Shown here in pieces: positions 53,543-62,650 of a stretch of 64,000 bases of DNA; within the stretch, counting starts at the first letter, position 1; the number at the start of each line of letters is the position of its first letter. Source of the stretch: Bacillus mobilis (GTDB taxonomy: Bacteria > Bacillota > Bacilli > Bacillales > Bacillaceae_G). The notes beneath the pieces are model-generated. The model had not been told where the DNA came from. It saw only the letters and a list, made by a program, of their open reading frames with translations, and ran no database searches. Where the stretch lies: positions 124,001 to 188,000 of the forward strand of contig NZ_MACF01000046.1 in the NCBI RefSeq assembly GCF_001884045.1. The letters run 5' to 3'. A program made the translations under genes and the position numbers.

Positions 53543-53794
53543 TTATGAGATTGTAGCATTTTCAAAAATAACAATTTCTGAACTGTTTGTTGTTGAAACG
53601 CGTTGTGCGTAATATGTTAAAGCTGAAGAAATATATGTTGGTAACGAATCATTTGTATGTGTTGTTGTATATTCATGGATTAATTCTTTCAAAGTCGTCC
53701 ATTCTAATTGTGCTGGGTGATCAGACACGAAAGAACTTACCCAGCGGTCAAATGAAGATGAAAAATCAGTTTGTAAACGAAATGCTTCTTTCAT
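53543..53794 (-). CDS. Hypothetical soluble protein
   Basis: 83 residues, no membrane helix, rich in Ser and Thr: MKEAFRLQTDFSSSFDRWV, then LEWTTLKELIHEYTTTH and YISSALTYYAQRVSTT. ATG follows GGGAGCG and a terminator lies at the end, so it is a genuine monocistronic gene. I do not recognise a family. Confidence 0.7.
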   Translation of the reverse strand: MKEAFRLQTDFSSSFDRWVSSFVSDHPAQLEWTTLKELIHEYTTTHTNDSLPTYISSALTYYAQRVSTTNSSEIVIFENATIS

Positions 53795-53983
53795 AATAAA
53801 ACGCTCCCTTAAAATGTAGTATAATCATTTTAACATAAAACACGAACGATTACTAAGTTTTTTAAGTATAACGTTCGTGATATATAGTTGTCTAGATGAT
53901 TGGTTATGTAAATTCGATTTGCCATTTGAAATAACATTCCGTAAGATAAAAGGTAGATTATATAAAGAGCTGGAGGAAAGAAA

Positions 53984-54907
53984 GTGGAATTTGTATTTTT
54001 AGGAACTGGTGCAGGTGTTCCTTCGAAAGGAAGGAACGTTTCGGCAATTGCTTTGCAATTGTTAGAAGAACGAGGACAGACTTGGTTATTTGATTGTGGC
54101 GAGGCGACGCAACATCAAATACTACATACATCAGTACGCCCACGCCGCATTGAAAAAATATTTATTACGCATTTACATGGTGATCATATTTTTGGCTTAC
54201 CTGGTTTATTAGGAAGCCGTTCATTTCAAGGAGGGACTACACCTTTAACAGTGTATGGACCAAAAGGAATTAAACAATTTATTGAAGTGGCATTATCAGT
54301 AAGTACGACACATGTAAAATATCCACTTAAAATTATTGAGATAACAGAAGAAGGTACTGTATTTGAAGATAATGAATTTCACGTGGAAACGAAAAGATTG
54401 TCACACGGCATTGAATGTTTTGGGTATCGAATCGTAGAGAAAGATATACAAGGTGCTCTTTTAGTCGATAAATTGCTGGAGATGGGTGTGAAACCAGGCC
54501 CGCTCTTTAAACGTTTAAAAGATGGAGAAGTAGTTGAATTAGAAAATGGTACGATACTAAATGGAAAAGACTTTATTGGTCCGCCTCAAAAGGGAAGAAT
54601 TATTACCATTTTAGGTGATACAAGATATTGTGAAGCGAGTAGAGAGCTGGCACAAGACGCTGACGTACTTGTCCATGAGGCAACTTTTGCGGCAGAAGAT
54701 GAACAACAAGCGTATGATTATTTTCATTCTACATCTAAGCAAGCTGCGAGTATTGCACTTCAGGCAAATGCAAAACGATTAATATTGACTCATATTAGTT
54801 CTCGTTATCAAGGAGATACATATAAGGAATTATGGAAAGAGGCAAGAGAGCTATTTTCTAATACGGAAATAGCTACGGATTTGAAATCATTTCCAGTGGA
54901 TAGATAA
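53984..54907 (+). CDS. rnz: Ribonuclease Z
   Basis: Endonuclease maturing tRNA 3' ends. 307 residues, metallo-beta-lactamase fold: His63, His65, Asp67 and His68 in [15 protein letters not shown], tRNA-binding exosite region about 150-200 ([15 protein letters not shown]), [16 protein letters not shown] and LTHISSRY. Starts at GTG behind GGAGGAAAG. Corresponds to B. subtilis yqjK. Confidence 0.96.
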   Translation: MEFVFLGTGAGVPSKGRNVSAIALQLLEERGQTWLFDCGEATQHQILHTSVRPRRIEKIFITHLHGDHIFGLPGLLGSRSFQGGTTPLTVYGPKGIKQFIEVALSVSTTHVKYPLKIIEITEEGTVFEDNEFHVETKRLSHGIECFGYRIVEKDIQGALLVDKLLEMGVKPGPLFKRLKDGEVVELENGTILNGKDFIGPPQKGRIITILGDTRYCEASRELAQDADVLVHEATFAAEDEQQAYDYFHSTSKQAASIALQANAKRLILTHISSRYQGDTYKELWKEARELFSNTEIATDLKSFPVDR

Positions 54908-54918
54908 TAATGGTGTAA

Positions 54919-54950
54919 AAAAATGGTGACAAAAGGTCGCCATTTTTTTA
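54919..54950 (+). terminator. Terminator after rnz
   Basis: AAAAATGGTGAC-AAAAG-GTCGCCATTTTTTT with one G-T pair. Confidence 0.88.
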
Positions 54951-55028
54951 TTTCTAAAAAAAAATAAAAATAAATCTGTTATCATTTTATACTTATATGG
55001 GATGAAACAGAAAATTTTTATGATGTGA

Positions 55029-55181
55029 AGATATAGGATAAAAATACATAGTACCGATTATTTAGAGAAACTGTTATATAAGTCAGACGACATACGAGTG
55101 GTACAAATACCAAAAACGGATTGTTATTCAGAACTTTTAAAATTCATTAAAAGTAAGCGTTTTATTAAAAACAAGCTATAA
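55029..55181 (+). pseudogene. Possible gene remnant without a start codon
   Basis: A 50-codon stop-to-stop frame encoding protein-like sequence (TDYLEKLLYKSDDIRVVQIP, then KTDCYSELLKFIKSKRF) with no ATG, GTG or TTG suitably placed and no ribosome site. It looks like the C-terminal tail of a lost gene. No family recognised; could be chance. Confidence 0.3.
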
Positions 55182-55197
55182 TGAGGGCAGATTATAA

Positions 55198-55271
55198 TTT
55201 ATCCGCTATTTGTGGGCTAATAATCAGTGGGATGGATAAGATCTCTACCGATTAAAGTTTCACTTGTTTAT
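55198..55271 (+). repeat. bcr1-type repeat, copy E (middle deleted)
   Basis: About 70 bases between TTTAT (55198-55202) and TTTAT (55267-55271). Keeps CCGCTATTTGTGGGCTAATAATCAGTGGG and the 3' end CCGATTAAAGTTTCAC; the GACCCCC/GTTAGGTGG region is gone. Confidence 0.8.
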
Positions 55272-55350
55272 GCTATCCTTGTAAGTGGTTCTGTGTTAAA
55301 CTTTGGATTGCTACCAGACTTTATTCTGGATTAGCTTATATTATTTTTAA

Positions 55351-55455
55351 ATGAAGGTAATGCGAAGTTTCTTATTTATTATGGTCACTAGTATTATTTC
55401 AGGATATATTGTTTCACTGTTACTCAAAAACAATCCAATTCGTATAGCGGAATAA
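55351..55455 (+). CDS. Possible 34-residue single-helix peptide
   Basis: ATG 55351 to TAA 55455: MKVMRSFLFIMVTSIISGYI, then VSLLLKNNPIRIAE. One membrane helix with a basic start, but no good ribosome site. It lies in the 630-base stretch between rnz and sdaAB, beside bcr1 copy E; it may be a small gene or a remnant. The rest of that stretch shows only a weak CCAGA/TCTGG hairpin near 55315-55333. Confidence 0.3.
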   Translation: MKVMRSFLFIMVTSIISGYIVSLLLKNNPIRIAE

Positions 55456-55539
55456 GTTCGTAGTACAACTGGAAAAGCAACCGATTTGGTAGCTTAATAG
55501 AATAGTAAAAAATTTTTTCATAGAGGTTTAGGGGGAGTT

Positions 55540-56202
55540 ATGATGAAGTATCGCTCAGTATTTGATATTATTGGTCCAGTTATGATTGGTCCATCAAGTT
55601 CACATACAGCAGGCGCAGCAAGAATGGGGCAAGTTGCTCGCCAGCTGTTTCGTCATGAACCAGAAAGAGTAAGCATTTCATTATATGGATCATTTGCAAA
55701 GACGTATCGTGGGCATGGTACAGATGTAGCACTGATCGGTGGGATATTAGGGTTTGAAACAGATGACTTACGTATTCCAGAGGCGCTAGACATAGCAAAA
55801 GAGCGCGGAATTGAAGTAGAATTTATTGAAGAAGATGCAAATGCACCTCACCCAAATACAGCGAGAATTCGTTTGTATAAAGGTGAAGAAGAAATTGAAG
55901 TTGTTGCTTGCTCAATTGGTGGCGGTAAAATTGAAGTTGTAGAATTAAACGGGTTCGATCTTCAATTAACAGGCACGAGTCCAGCACTACTTATTGTAAA
56001 TAACGATCGCTTTGGTGCTATTGCAGCAGTAGCTTCAATCCTTGCGAAACACGAGATTAACATTAGTACAATGAGTGTTTCTCGTAAAGAAAAAGGAAGA
56101 AGAGCGCTTATGGTTATCGAAACAGATGAATTATTAGCAGATGAAGTGATTGAAGAGATAAACGCGCAACAAAATATTTGTCAAGTAACTATTATGGAAT
56201 AA
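55540..56202 (+). CDS. sdaAB: L-serine dehydratase, beta subunit
   Basis: With the alpha subunit deaminates L-serine to pyruvate using a 4Fe-4S cluster. 220 residues: SDH_beta domain with SVFDIIGPVMIGPSSSHTAGAARMG at the N terminus and a C-terminal ACT domain (ALLIVNNDRFGAIAAVASILAKHEINISTMSVSRKEKGRRALMVIETD). ATG behind AGGGGGAG. The alpha gene follows after 18 bases. Confidence 0.95.
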   Translation: MMKYRSVFDIIGPVMIGPSSSHTAGAARMGQVARQLFRHEPERVSISLYGSFAKTYRGHGTDVALIGGILGFETDDLRIPEALDIAKERGIEVEFIEEDANAPHPNTARIRLYKGEEEIEVVACSIGGGKIEVVELNGFDLQLTGTSPALLIVNNDRFGAIAAVASILAKHEINISTMSVSRKEKGRRALMVIETDELLADEVIEEINAQQNICQVTIME

Positions 56203-56220
56203 TTGCAGGGGGGACACACC

Positions 56221-57099
56221 ATGTTTCGGAACGCAGCGGAACTAGTGGCGCAAGCTAAAGAACAAAATGTAAAAATCGCAGAAATTATGATTAAATGTGA
56301 AATGGAAACAAGAAATATTTCACGTGAAGAAGTAATTGCTGGTATGGAAAAGAACTTAGTCGTAATGGAGCAAGCAGTAGAACGTGGTATTCGCGGAGTG
56401 AAATCACCAACTGGTTTAACTGGTGGAGATGCTGTAAAAGTTCAGACGTATATGAATAGCGGAAAAGGCTTATCTGGAGATACGATTTTGGACGCAGTGA
56501 GTAAAGCTGTTGCAACAAATGAAGTAAACGCAGCGATGGGAATTATTTGTGCAACGCCAACAGCAGGGTCTGCTGGAACAGTGCCAGGTGTACTATTTGC
56601 ACTAAGAGAAAAATTGCAGCCTACACGTGAAGAAATGATTGAATTCTTATTTACAGCAGGAGCTTTCGGCATGGTTGTTGCAAATAACGCTTGTATTTCT
56701 GGTGCAGCGGGAGGATGCCAAGCTGAGGTTGGTTCAGCAAGTGGCATGGCAGCTGCAGCTGCAGTTGAGATGGCTGGTGGAACACAAGATCAAGCAGCTA
56801 CAGCGATGGCGATTTCATTAAAGAATATGCTTGGTTTAGTATGTGATCCTGTTGCAGGGCTTGTAGAAGTACCTTGTGTAAAACGTAATGCAGCAGGAGC
56901 TGCGAATGCGATGATTTCAGCTGATTTAGCATTAGCTGGTGTAACGAGTACAATTCCATGTGATGAAGTAATTGAGGCAATGTTTAGAATCGGACAAACG
57001 ATGCCAGTAGCACTTCGTGAAACAGCGGAAGGTGGACTTGCAGCAACACCAACTGGCCGTCGTCTGCAAGAAGAGATTTTCGGGAAAACTAATAACTAA
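56221..57099 (+). CDS. sdaAA: L-serine dehydratase, alpha subunit
   Basis: Catalytic subunit. 292 residues with cluster-binding cysteines in VVANNACISGAAGGCQAEVGSASG and LVCDPVAGLVEVPCVKRNAAGAANAM. The frame's first ATG region lies before AGGGGGGAC; ATG 56221 after it is the start. Closed by a terminator. Confidence 0.95.
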   Translation: MFRNAAELVAQAKEQNVKIAEIMIKCEMETRNISREEVIAGMEKNLVVMEQAVERGIRGVKSPTGLTGGDAVKVQTYMNSGKGLSGDTILDAVSKAVATNEVNAAMGIICATPTAGSAGTVPGVLFALREKLQPTREEMIEFLFTAGAFGMVVANNACISGAAGGCQAEVGSASGMAAAAAVEMAGGTQDQAATAMAISLKNMLGLVCDPVAGLVEVPCVKRNAAGAANAMISADLALAGVTSTIPCDEVIEAMFRIGQTMPVALRETAEGGLAATPTGRRLQEEIFGKTNN

Positions 57100-57114
57100 A
57101 CAATATATATTTAT

Positions 57115-57157
57115 AAAAAAATGGAGCTCAAGTAAGATTGAGCTCCATTTTTTTATT
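57115..57157 (+). terminator. Bidirectional terminator between sdaAA and proI
   Basis: AAAAAATGGAGCTCAA and TTGAGCTCCATTTTTTT around GTAAGA; serves both convergent genes. Confidence 0.92.
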
Positions 57158-57992
57158 TCTCTTTTGTTAGTTGTTCTAATGTTTTTCCAAGATTATGTGA
57201 TCGTTGTGTAGCCTGTGTAATACAAGAAATAAGTGCTTGTTGAAATTTATGTTCTTGTAATACTTCAATGCCTGCTTCGGTCGTTCCGCCAGGAGAAGTA
57301 ATTTCCTTTCGCAAAACAGAAGGGTGTTTTTCACTTGCTTTTAGCATTTCAGCAGCACCAATCATCGTCTGAAGAATAAGTGACTTTGCAACATCTTCTT
57401 TTAAACCAATTGTTTTTGCGGCTTCTTCCATCGCTTCCACTACGTAATAAATATAAGCAGGTCCACTTCCAGATAATGCAGTGACAGCATGCATATCTTC
57501 TTCCTCTACAACAGAGACGAGACCGATCGTTTCAAATAAGGCTATGGCAGTCTGAATATGTTCCGCTGTTGCATGCTTTGAAGGCGAGATAGCAGTGGCT
57601 GACTTTAAAATAGCTGCAGATGTATTTGGCATCGCACGAATAATCGGAACATCTTTTTGAAGTAGGTTTCTAATTGAGTGAGTAGAAACACCTGCTAATA
57701 ACGAAATAATAAGCAGGTTATTATGTATATCTTCTTTAAAAGGAGTCAGTGCTTCTGCAACATCCTTCGGCTTCATTGCTAGAAAAAGAATAGTTGTATC
57801 AGTAAGTAGCTCTTTTTTATTATGTGTACCTTTGACGCCGTATTTTTTATGTAGCTCCTGCAACCTTGTCTCGTTAGAACGATTACTTACAGTAATTTGT
57901 TCGCCTTTCACAACATTTGCATGTAACAAGCCACCAATAATAGCTTCAGCAATAGAGCCTGCACCGAGAAAGGAAATGTTTTGAATAGACAT
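57153..57992 (-). CDS. proI: Pyrroline-5-carboxylate reductase
   Basis: Last step of proline synthesis. 279 residues: Rossmann motif FLGAGSIAEAIIGGLL (the family usually has GAGxMAxA; here Ser-Ile), VIRAMPNTSAAI-type loop, and signature ALSGSGPAYIYYVVEAMEEAAKTIGL, then SPGGTTEAGIEVL. Positional counterpart of B. subtilis proI (yqjO). ATG behind AAGGAGG. Divergent from yqjP. Confidence 0.94.
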   Translation of the reverse strand: MSIQNISFLGAGSIAEAIIGGLLHANVVKGEQITVSNRSNETRLQELHKKYGVKGTHNKKELLTDTTILFLAMKPKDVAEALTPFKEDIHNNLLIISLLAGVSTHSIRNLLQKDVPIIRAMPNTSAAILKSATAISPSKHATAEHIQTAIALFETIGLVSVVEEEDMHAVTALSGSGPAYIYYVVEAMEEAAKTIGLKEDVAKSLILQTMIGAAEMLKASEKHPSVLRKEITSPGGTTEAGIEVLQEHKFQQALISCITQATQRSHNLGKTLEQLTKEK

Positions 57993-58157
57993 GATGTTCC
58001 TCCTTTAAATTTGGTTAGAAATTCTTATAAATGTACATACATTCGTTTTTTTATAGGAAACACCTCTTTTTATCTGAAAATAATGACAAATATATGTAGA
58101 AGATGTAAACTGAAGAAGTATTCATTTTTGAACCGGAAAGAGACAGGGGGGCTAAGC

Positions 58158-59111
58158 ATGACGGCGATTCACCGAATGGAGATTCCTGTGCCATTTGCAG
58201 TTGAAACTGTGAATGTGTTTTTAGTTGAGGGGGAGACATTAACATTAATCGATACAGGGACGAAGACAGAAGGGGCAAGAAGTGCGTTAGAAAGTCAATT
58301 AGGTGCATTAGGATATACGATAGAAGATATTGAAACAGTAGTCATTACGCACCATCATGCGGATCATTGTGGGCTTTTAAATATATTTTCTGAGAAGACG
58401 AACATTATTGGGCACCCTTGGAATGAGCCTTGGATCACGCAAAATCCAGAATTTCTAAAGCGCTATCATGAGTTTTTTAGAGAGACTGCTTTGCAATTTG
58501 GTGTGCCAGCAGCATTTTTGAAAGACGAGGCGTTATTGACGTCAAAGACACTGAAGTATTCTTGTAATAGATCGTTAACGCATACTGTGAGAGAGGGAGA
58601 TCGTATTGATTCTTTACCTGGGTTTACAGTTATTGAAACACCAGGTCATGCTTCCACTCATATTTCATTATATAGAGAATCTGATGGAATATTAATTGGC
58701 GGGGATGCTCTCATTAGTCATATTTCTTCGAATCCCATATTAGAACCACCATATGAAGGACAAACAGAAAGGGCACGCCCATTATTACAATATAATCAAA
58801 CGTTAAAACGTTTAAGTGAAATGAATATTTCACGCATTTTATCAGGACATGGAGAAGATGTTCTAAATGTGAAACAACTTATTGAAACGAGATTACAAAA
58901 GCAAGAAACACGTGCGTTTAAAGTGCTTGAGTTATTAAAGGAAAAACCAATGACAGCATTTGAAGTATGTGTAAAACTATTTCCAGTATTATATAAGGAA
59001 CAATTGCCACTTACTATTTCAGAAACTGTTGGACAATTAGACTTTTTAGCATATAATCAACAAGTGATGATTGATGAATCTTCACAACAATTGATTTATT
59101 ATGCAAAGTAG
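58158..59111 (+). CDS. yqjP: Metallo-beta-lactamase fold hydrolase YqjP
   Basis: 317 residues: MBL domain with HHHADHCG (zinc ligands), LPGFTVIETPGHASTHISL, LIGGDALI and SGHGEDV; C-terminal winged-helix-like domain (about 245-317). The frame extends 59 codons upstream, but that part is low quality and ATG 58158 has GGGGGGC nearby. yqjQ follows with its ribosome site overlapping the stop. Substrate unknown. Confidence 0.88.
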   Translation: MTAIHRMEIPVPFAVETVNVFLVEGETLTLIDTGTKTEGARSALESQLGALGYTIEDIETVVITHHHADHCGLLNIFSEKTNIIGHPWNEPWITQNPEFLKRYHEFFRETALQFGVPAAFLKDEALLTSKTLKYSCNRSLTHTVREGDRIDSLPGFTVIETPGHASTHISLYRESDGILIGGDALISHISSNPILEPPYEGQTERARPLLQYNQTLKRLSEMNISRILSGHGEDVLNVKQLIETRLQKQETRAFKVLELLKEKPMTAFEVCVKLFPVLYKEQLPLTISETVGQLDFLAYNQQVMIDESSQQLIYYAK

Positions 59112-59120
59112 GTGACAGCA

Positions 59121-59915
59121 ATGACAGGACGTTTACAAAATAAAGTAATCGTCATTACAGGTGCTTCTAGTGGAATTGGAGAGCAAGTTGCAATGCAAGT
59201 TGCAGAGCTGGGGGCGACTCCAGTATTAATGGCTAGAACAGAAGAAAAATTAAAAGCGTTAGCAGAGAAAATTAAAGAAACGTATAATACGCCTTGCTAT
59301 TACTATGTATTAGATGTAAGTGAAGAGACGGAAGTACAATCTGTTTTTTCAAAGGTATTACAAGAAGTAGGACGTATTGATATATTAGTAAACAATGCGG
59401 GATTTGGTATTTTTAAAACGTTTGAAGAGGCGTCAATGGATGAAGTGAAAGATATGTTCCAAGTAAATGTATTTGGATTAGTAGCTTGTACGAAAGCGGT
59501 ACTACCTTATATGGTGAAAAGAAACGAAGGGCATATTATTAATATTGCTTCACTTGCTGGGAAAATTGCAACTCCGAAATCGAGTGCGTATGCTGCGACG
59601 AAACATGCAGTATTAGGGTTTACGAATAGTTTACGCATGGAGTTATCTAGTACAAATCTTTTCGTAACAGCGATTAATCCAGGTCCGATAGATACGAACT
59701 TTTTTGAAATAGCTGATCAATCCGGTACATATGTGAAAAATATGGGACGATACATGTTAAAACCAACATATGTTGCAGAGCAAATCGTAAAATCGATGCA
59801 AACGAAAAAGCGTGAAGTAAACTTACCGAAGTGGATGGGCATGGGTCCAAAACTTTATGCTCTCTTCCCAGGTTTATTTGAGCGTTTTGCAGGCAAATCA
59901 TTAAGTAAAAAATAG
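59121..59915 (+). CDS. yqjQ: Short-chain dehydrogenase/reductase YqjQ
   Basis: 264 residues, classical SDR: cofactor motif ITGASSGIG, NNAG in LVNNAGFGIF, catalytic Ser in NIASLAGKI and YxxxK in SAYAATKHAVLGF; LFVTAINPGPIDTNFF follows. ATG 59121 is preceded by AGGTGAC; the in-frame GTG 59112 lies within that site. Cotranscribed with yqjP. Confidence 0.9.
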   Translation: MTGRLQNKVIVITGASSGIGEQVAMQVAELGATPVLMARTEEKLKALAEKIKETYNTPCYYYVLDVSEETEVQSVFSKVLQEVGRIDILVNNAGFGIFKTFEEASMDEVKDMFQVNVFGLVACTKAVLPYMVKRNEGHIINIASLAGKIATPKSSAYAATKHAVLGFTNSLRMELSSTNLFVTAINPGPIDTNFFEIADQSGTYVKNMGRYMLKPTYVAEQIVKSMQTKKREVNLPKWMGMGPKLYALFPGLFERFAGKSLSKK

Positions 59916-59950
59916 GAGATTTCCATATGGAAATCTCCTATTTTTTTATT
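59913..59950 (+). terminator. Terminator after yqjP-yqjQ
   Basis: A 28-base perfect palindrome (TAGGAGATTTCCAT and its complement) followed by seven T; includes the yqjQ stop. Confidence 0.92.
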
Positions 59951-60131
59951 TTCCAGTCACATAATCGTAAACGATATCCTCAACTGCCTCGTATACATCA
60001 ATTTCAGTATTTGTATGAATTATCGTTTGAATATGTTTAATTAGCATTTCCTGATCCTCATTTGACATAGGATTACATTGATATTGTTGAAAACTTTTTA
60101 TAATCATTTTCTCAATGAATTTCTCATTCAT
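59946..60131 (-). CDS. yqzH: YqzH-like small protein
   Basis: 61 residues, helical and acidic: MNEKFIEKMIIKSFQQY near the start and DVYEAVEDIVYDYVTGK at the end, matching B. subtilis YqzH. The frame is open 19 codons further, but ATG 60131 has GGGGAAA before it. Function unknown. Lies divergent from argC. Confidence 0.78.
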   Translation of the reverse strand: MNEKFIEKMIIKSFQQYQCNPMSNEDQEMLIKHIQTIIHTNTEIDVYEAVEDIVYDYVTGK

Positions 60132-60198
60132 GTTTTTCCCCGCCTGTATGTACGTATGTATTGTTTTATTGTACTTGAAGTGAAACAAAAAAACTACT

Positions 60199-60318
60199 AT
60201 GCAATATTTATGTATAAAAATTCGAATGTGTATATTGTTTTTCTAGTAAAATTAAGTTTTTTAAGTTTGTAAAATTTATAAATATTTAATTGACTCTATA
60301 AATATACAATATTATAAT
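60199..60318 (+). promoter_or_regulatory. argC promoter with ArgR-like box
   Basis: Promoter TTGACT (60290-60295), 17-base spacer, TATAAT (60313-60318). Upstream, TATGCAATATTT (60199-60210) is shared with the artP region, and TATGTATAAAAATTCGAA (60209-60226) resembles the ArgR box. The flanks are extremely AT-rich, so box calls are tentative; the promoter is strong. Confidence 0.6.
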
Positions 60319-60355
60319 CATACTTAATTTAAAGAATTGATATGAGGAGGAGCAT

Positions 60356-61405
60356 ATGAAAGTCGCAATTATTGGAGCAACTGGGTATGGAGGTATTGAG
60401 TTAATTCGGTTATTAGAGCAACATCCATATTTTTCGATAGCATCTCTTCATTCTTTTTCGCAAGTTGGCGAGTGTATAACAAATGTATATCCACATTTTC
60501 AAAATGTTCTTGTTCATACGTTACAAGAAATTGATGCGGAGGAAATAAAGAAGAAAGCAGAAATTGTATTTTTAGCAACCCCAGCAGGAGTATCAGCAGA
60601 GTTAACTCCGAAATTATTAGCAGTAGGTTTAAAAGTAATTGACCTATCTGGAGACTTTCGTATGAAAGATCCTTCGACATATGAACAGTGGTATAAAAGG
60701 ACAGCTGCAAAAAAAGAAGTTCTTAGGGAAGCTATATATGGGTTAAGCGAATGGAAAAGGTCCGAAATTCAAAATGCAAATTTAATTGCAAACCCAGGAT
60801 GCTTTGCTACAGCTGCATTATTAGCGATATTACCGTTAGTAAGTAGCGGCATAATTGAAGAAGATTCCATTATTATTGATGCGAAATCAGGCGTATCTGG
60901 AGCAGGAAAAACGCCAACAACGATGACTCACTTTCCTGAGTTATACGATAACTTACGTATTTATAAAGTAAATGAGCATCAACACGTTCCTGAGATTGAG
61001 CAAATGCTTGCAGAGTGGAATAGGGAAACGAAGCCAATTACGTTTAGTACACATTTAATACCGATATCACGAGGGATTATGATTACACTTTATGCGAAAG
61101 TAAAACGAGAAATAGAAATAGAAATAGAAATAGAACAGCTTCAAAAGTTATATGAAGAAACGTATGAACAATCGCCTTTCATTCGAATTCGCACACAAGG
61201 AGAGTTTCCAAGTCCGAAAGAAGTGAGGGGCTCAAATTATTGTGATATGGGTATAGCTTACGATAAAAGAACAGGAAGAGTGACAGTCGTTTCTGTTATA
61301 GACAATATGATGAAAGGTGCTGCTGGGCAAGCGGTTCAAAATGCAAATATAGTAGCGGGACTAGAAGAAACAACAGGCTTACAACATATGCCGCTTTATC
61401 TATAA
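60356..61405 (+). CDS. argC: N-acetyl-gamma-glutamyl-phosphate reductase
   Basis: Third step of arginine synthesis, NADPH-dependent. 349 residues: VAIIGATGYGGIELIRLL (NADP binding), catalytic Cys149 in IANPGCFATAALLAI, VSGAGKTPTTMTHF and HQHVPEIEQ. Residues about 252-259 are a short (EI) repeat encoded by four copies of GAAATA. Heads argCJBD; ATG behind GAGGAGGA. argJ follows seven bases on. Confidence 0.95.
   Translation: MKVAIIGATGYGGIELIRLLEQHPYFSIASLHSFSQVGECITNVYPHFQNVLVHTLQEIDAEEIKKKAEIVFLATPAGVSAELTPKLLAVGLKVIDLSGDFRMKDPSTYEQWYKRTAAKKEVLREAIYGLSEWKRSEIQNANLIANPGCFATAALLAILPLVSSGIIEEDSIIIDAKSGVSGAGKTPTTMTHFPELYDNLRIYKVNEHQHVPEIEQMLAEWNRETKPITFSTHLIPISRGIMITLYAKVKREIEIEIEIEQLQKLYEETYEQSPFIRIRTQGEFPSPKEVRGSNYCDMGIAYDKRTGRVTVVSVIDNMMKGAAGQAVQNANIVAGLEETTGLQHMPLYL
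61109..61132 (+). repeat. Hexanucleotide tandem repeat in argC
   Basis: Four perfect GAAATA units encode Glu-Ile repeats. Frame-preserving length change by slippage is possible. Confidence 0.85.
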
Positions 61406-61415
61406 GGGGGACATG

Positions 61416-62639
61416 ATGATTAAAGTAGAGTCTATTACAAAATTAGAAAATGGTTCCATTGTAGCACCAAAAGGATTTTCGGCAATCGGTACTGCAAATG
61501 GTTTGAAAAAAGAAAAAAAGGATTTAGGTGTAATCATTTGTGAAGTGCCAGCATCATGTGCCGCTGTTTATACAACGAATCAAATACAAGCAGCCCCGTT
61601 GCAAGTAACGAAAGAAAGTATAGCGGCTGAGGGGAAATTACAAGCTATTATCGTCAATAGTGGAAATGCAAACGCTTGTACAGGAATGAAAGGCTTACAA
61701 GATGCTTACGAGATGCGTGCATTAGGGGCGGAACATTTTGGAGTGAAAGAACATTACGTTGCAGTAGCTTCAACAGGTGTAATTGGTGTTCAGCTCCCGA
61801 TGGATATAATTCGAAAGGGAATTGTAACTCTTATCCCGACGAAGGAAGTAAGTGAAGCACGTTCTTTTTCTGAAGCAATTTTAACGACGGATCTTATAAC
61901 GAAAGAAACGTGCTATGAGATGATTATTGATGGAAAAAAAGTGACGATTGCTGGTGTTGCGAAAGGTTCAGGGATGATTCATCCAAATATGGCAACGATG
62001 CTAAGTTTTATTACGACAGATGCTCATATAGAGCATGACGTATTGCAAACAGCATTATCACAAATAACGAATCATACATTTAATCAAATTACGGTAGATG
62101 GAGATACTTCTACGAATGATATGGTCATCGTTATGGCAAGTGGATTATCAGAAACGAAACCAATCAATATGGAACATGCAGATTGGGAAACTTTCGTATT
62201 CGCTTTACAGAAGGTGTGTGAAGATTTAGCAAAAAAAATTGCGCAAGATGGTGAAGGCGCTACGAAGTTAATAGAAGTAAATGTGCTAGGAGCCCGAACG
62301 AATGAAGAGGCAAAGAAAATTGCAAAGCAAATAGTCGGTTCGAGTCTTGTGAAAACAGCAATACATGGTGAAGACCCAAATTGGGGCCGAATTATAAGCA
62401 GTATGGGACAAAGTGAAGTAGCGATTCATCCAAATACAATTGATATTACTCTTCAATCTATCGCAGTGCTAAAAAATAGTGAACCTCAAATGTTTTCTGA
62501 AGAGGAAATGAAAAAGAAATTAAAAGAACATGAAATTATGATTGATGTGCATTTACATTTAGGAGAAGAGAACGGATCAGCTTGGGGCTGTGACTTAAGC
62601 TATGAATATGTGAAAATAAACGCTTGTTATCGTACATAA
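61416..62639 (+). CDS. argJ: Bifunctional ornithine acetyltransferase / N-acetylglutamate synthase
   Basis: Recycles the acetyl group from acetylornithine to glutamate, and can use acetyl-CoA. 407 residues; autocleavage site at Ala193-Thr194 in GMIHPNMATMLSF, where Thr194 becomes the N-terminal nucleophile of the beta chain; oxyanion residues in ASTGVIG. ATG 61413 is too close to AAGGGGG; ATG 61416 (MIKVESITKLENGS) is preferred. Confidence 0.95.
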   Translation: MIKVESITKLENGSIVAPKGFSAIGTANGLKKEKKDLGVIICEVPASCAAVYTTNQIQAAPLQVTKESIAAEGKLQAIIVNSGNANACTGMKGLQDAYEMRALGAEHFGVKEHYVAVASTGVIGVQLPMDIIRKGIVTLIPTKEVSEARSFSEAILTTDLITKETCYEMIIDGKKVTIAGVAKGSGMIHPNMATMLSFITTDAHIEHDVLQTALSQITNHTFNQITVDGDTSTNDMVIVMASGLSETKPINMEHADWETFVFALQKVCEDLAKKIAQDGEGATKLIEVNVLGARTNEEAKKIAKQIVGSSLVKTAIHGEDPNWGRIISSMGQSEVAIHPNTIDITLQSIAVLKNSEPQMFSEEEMKKKLKEHEIMIDVHLHLGEENGSAWGCDLSYEYVKINACYRT

Positions 62640-62650
62640 GGAGAGGGAAG

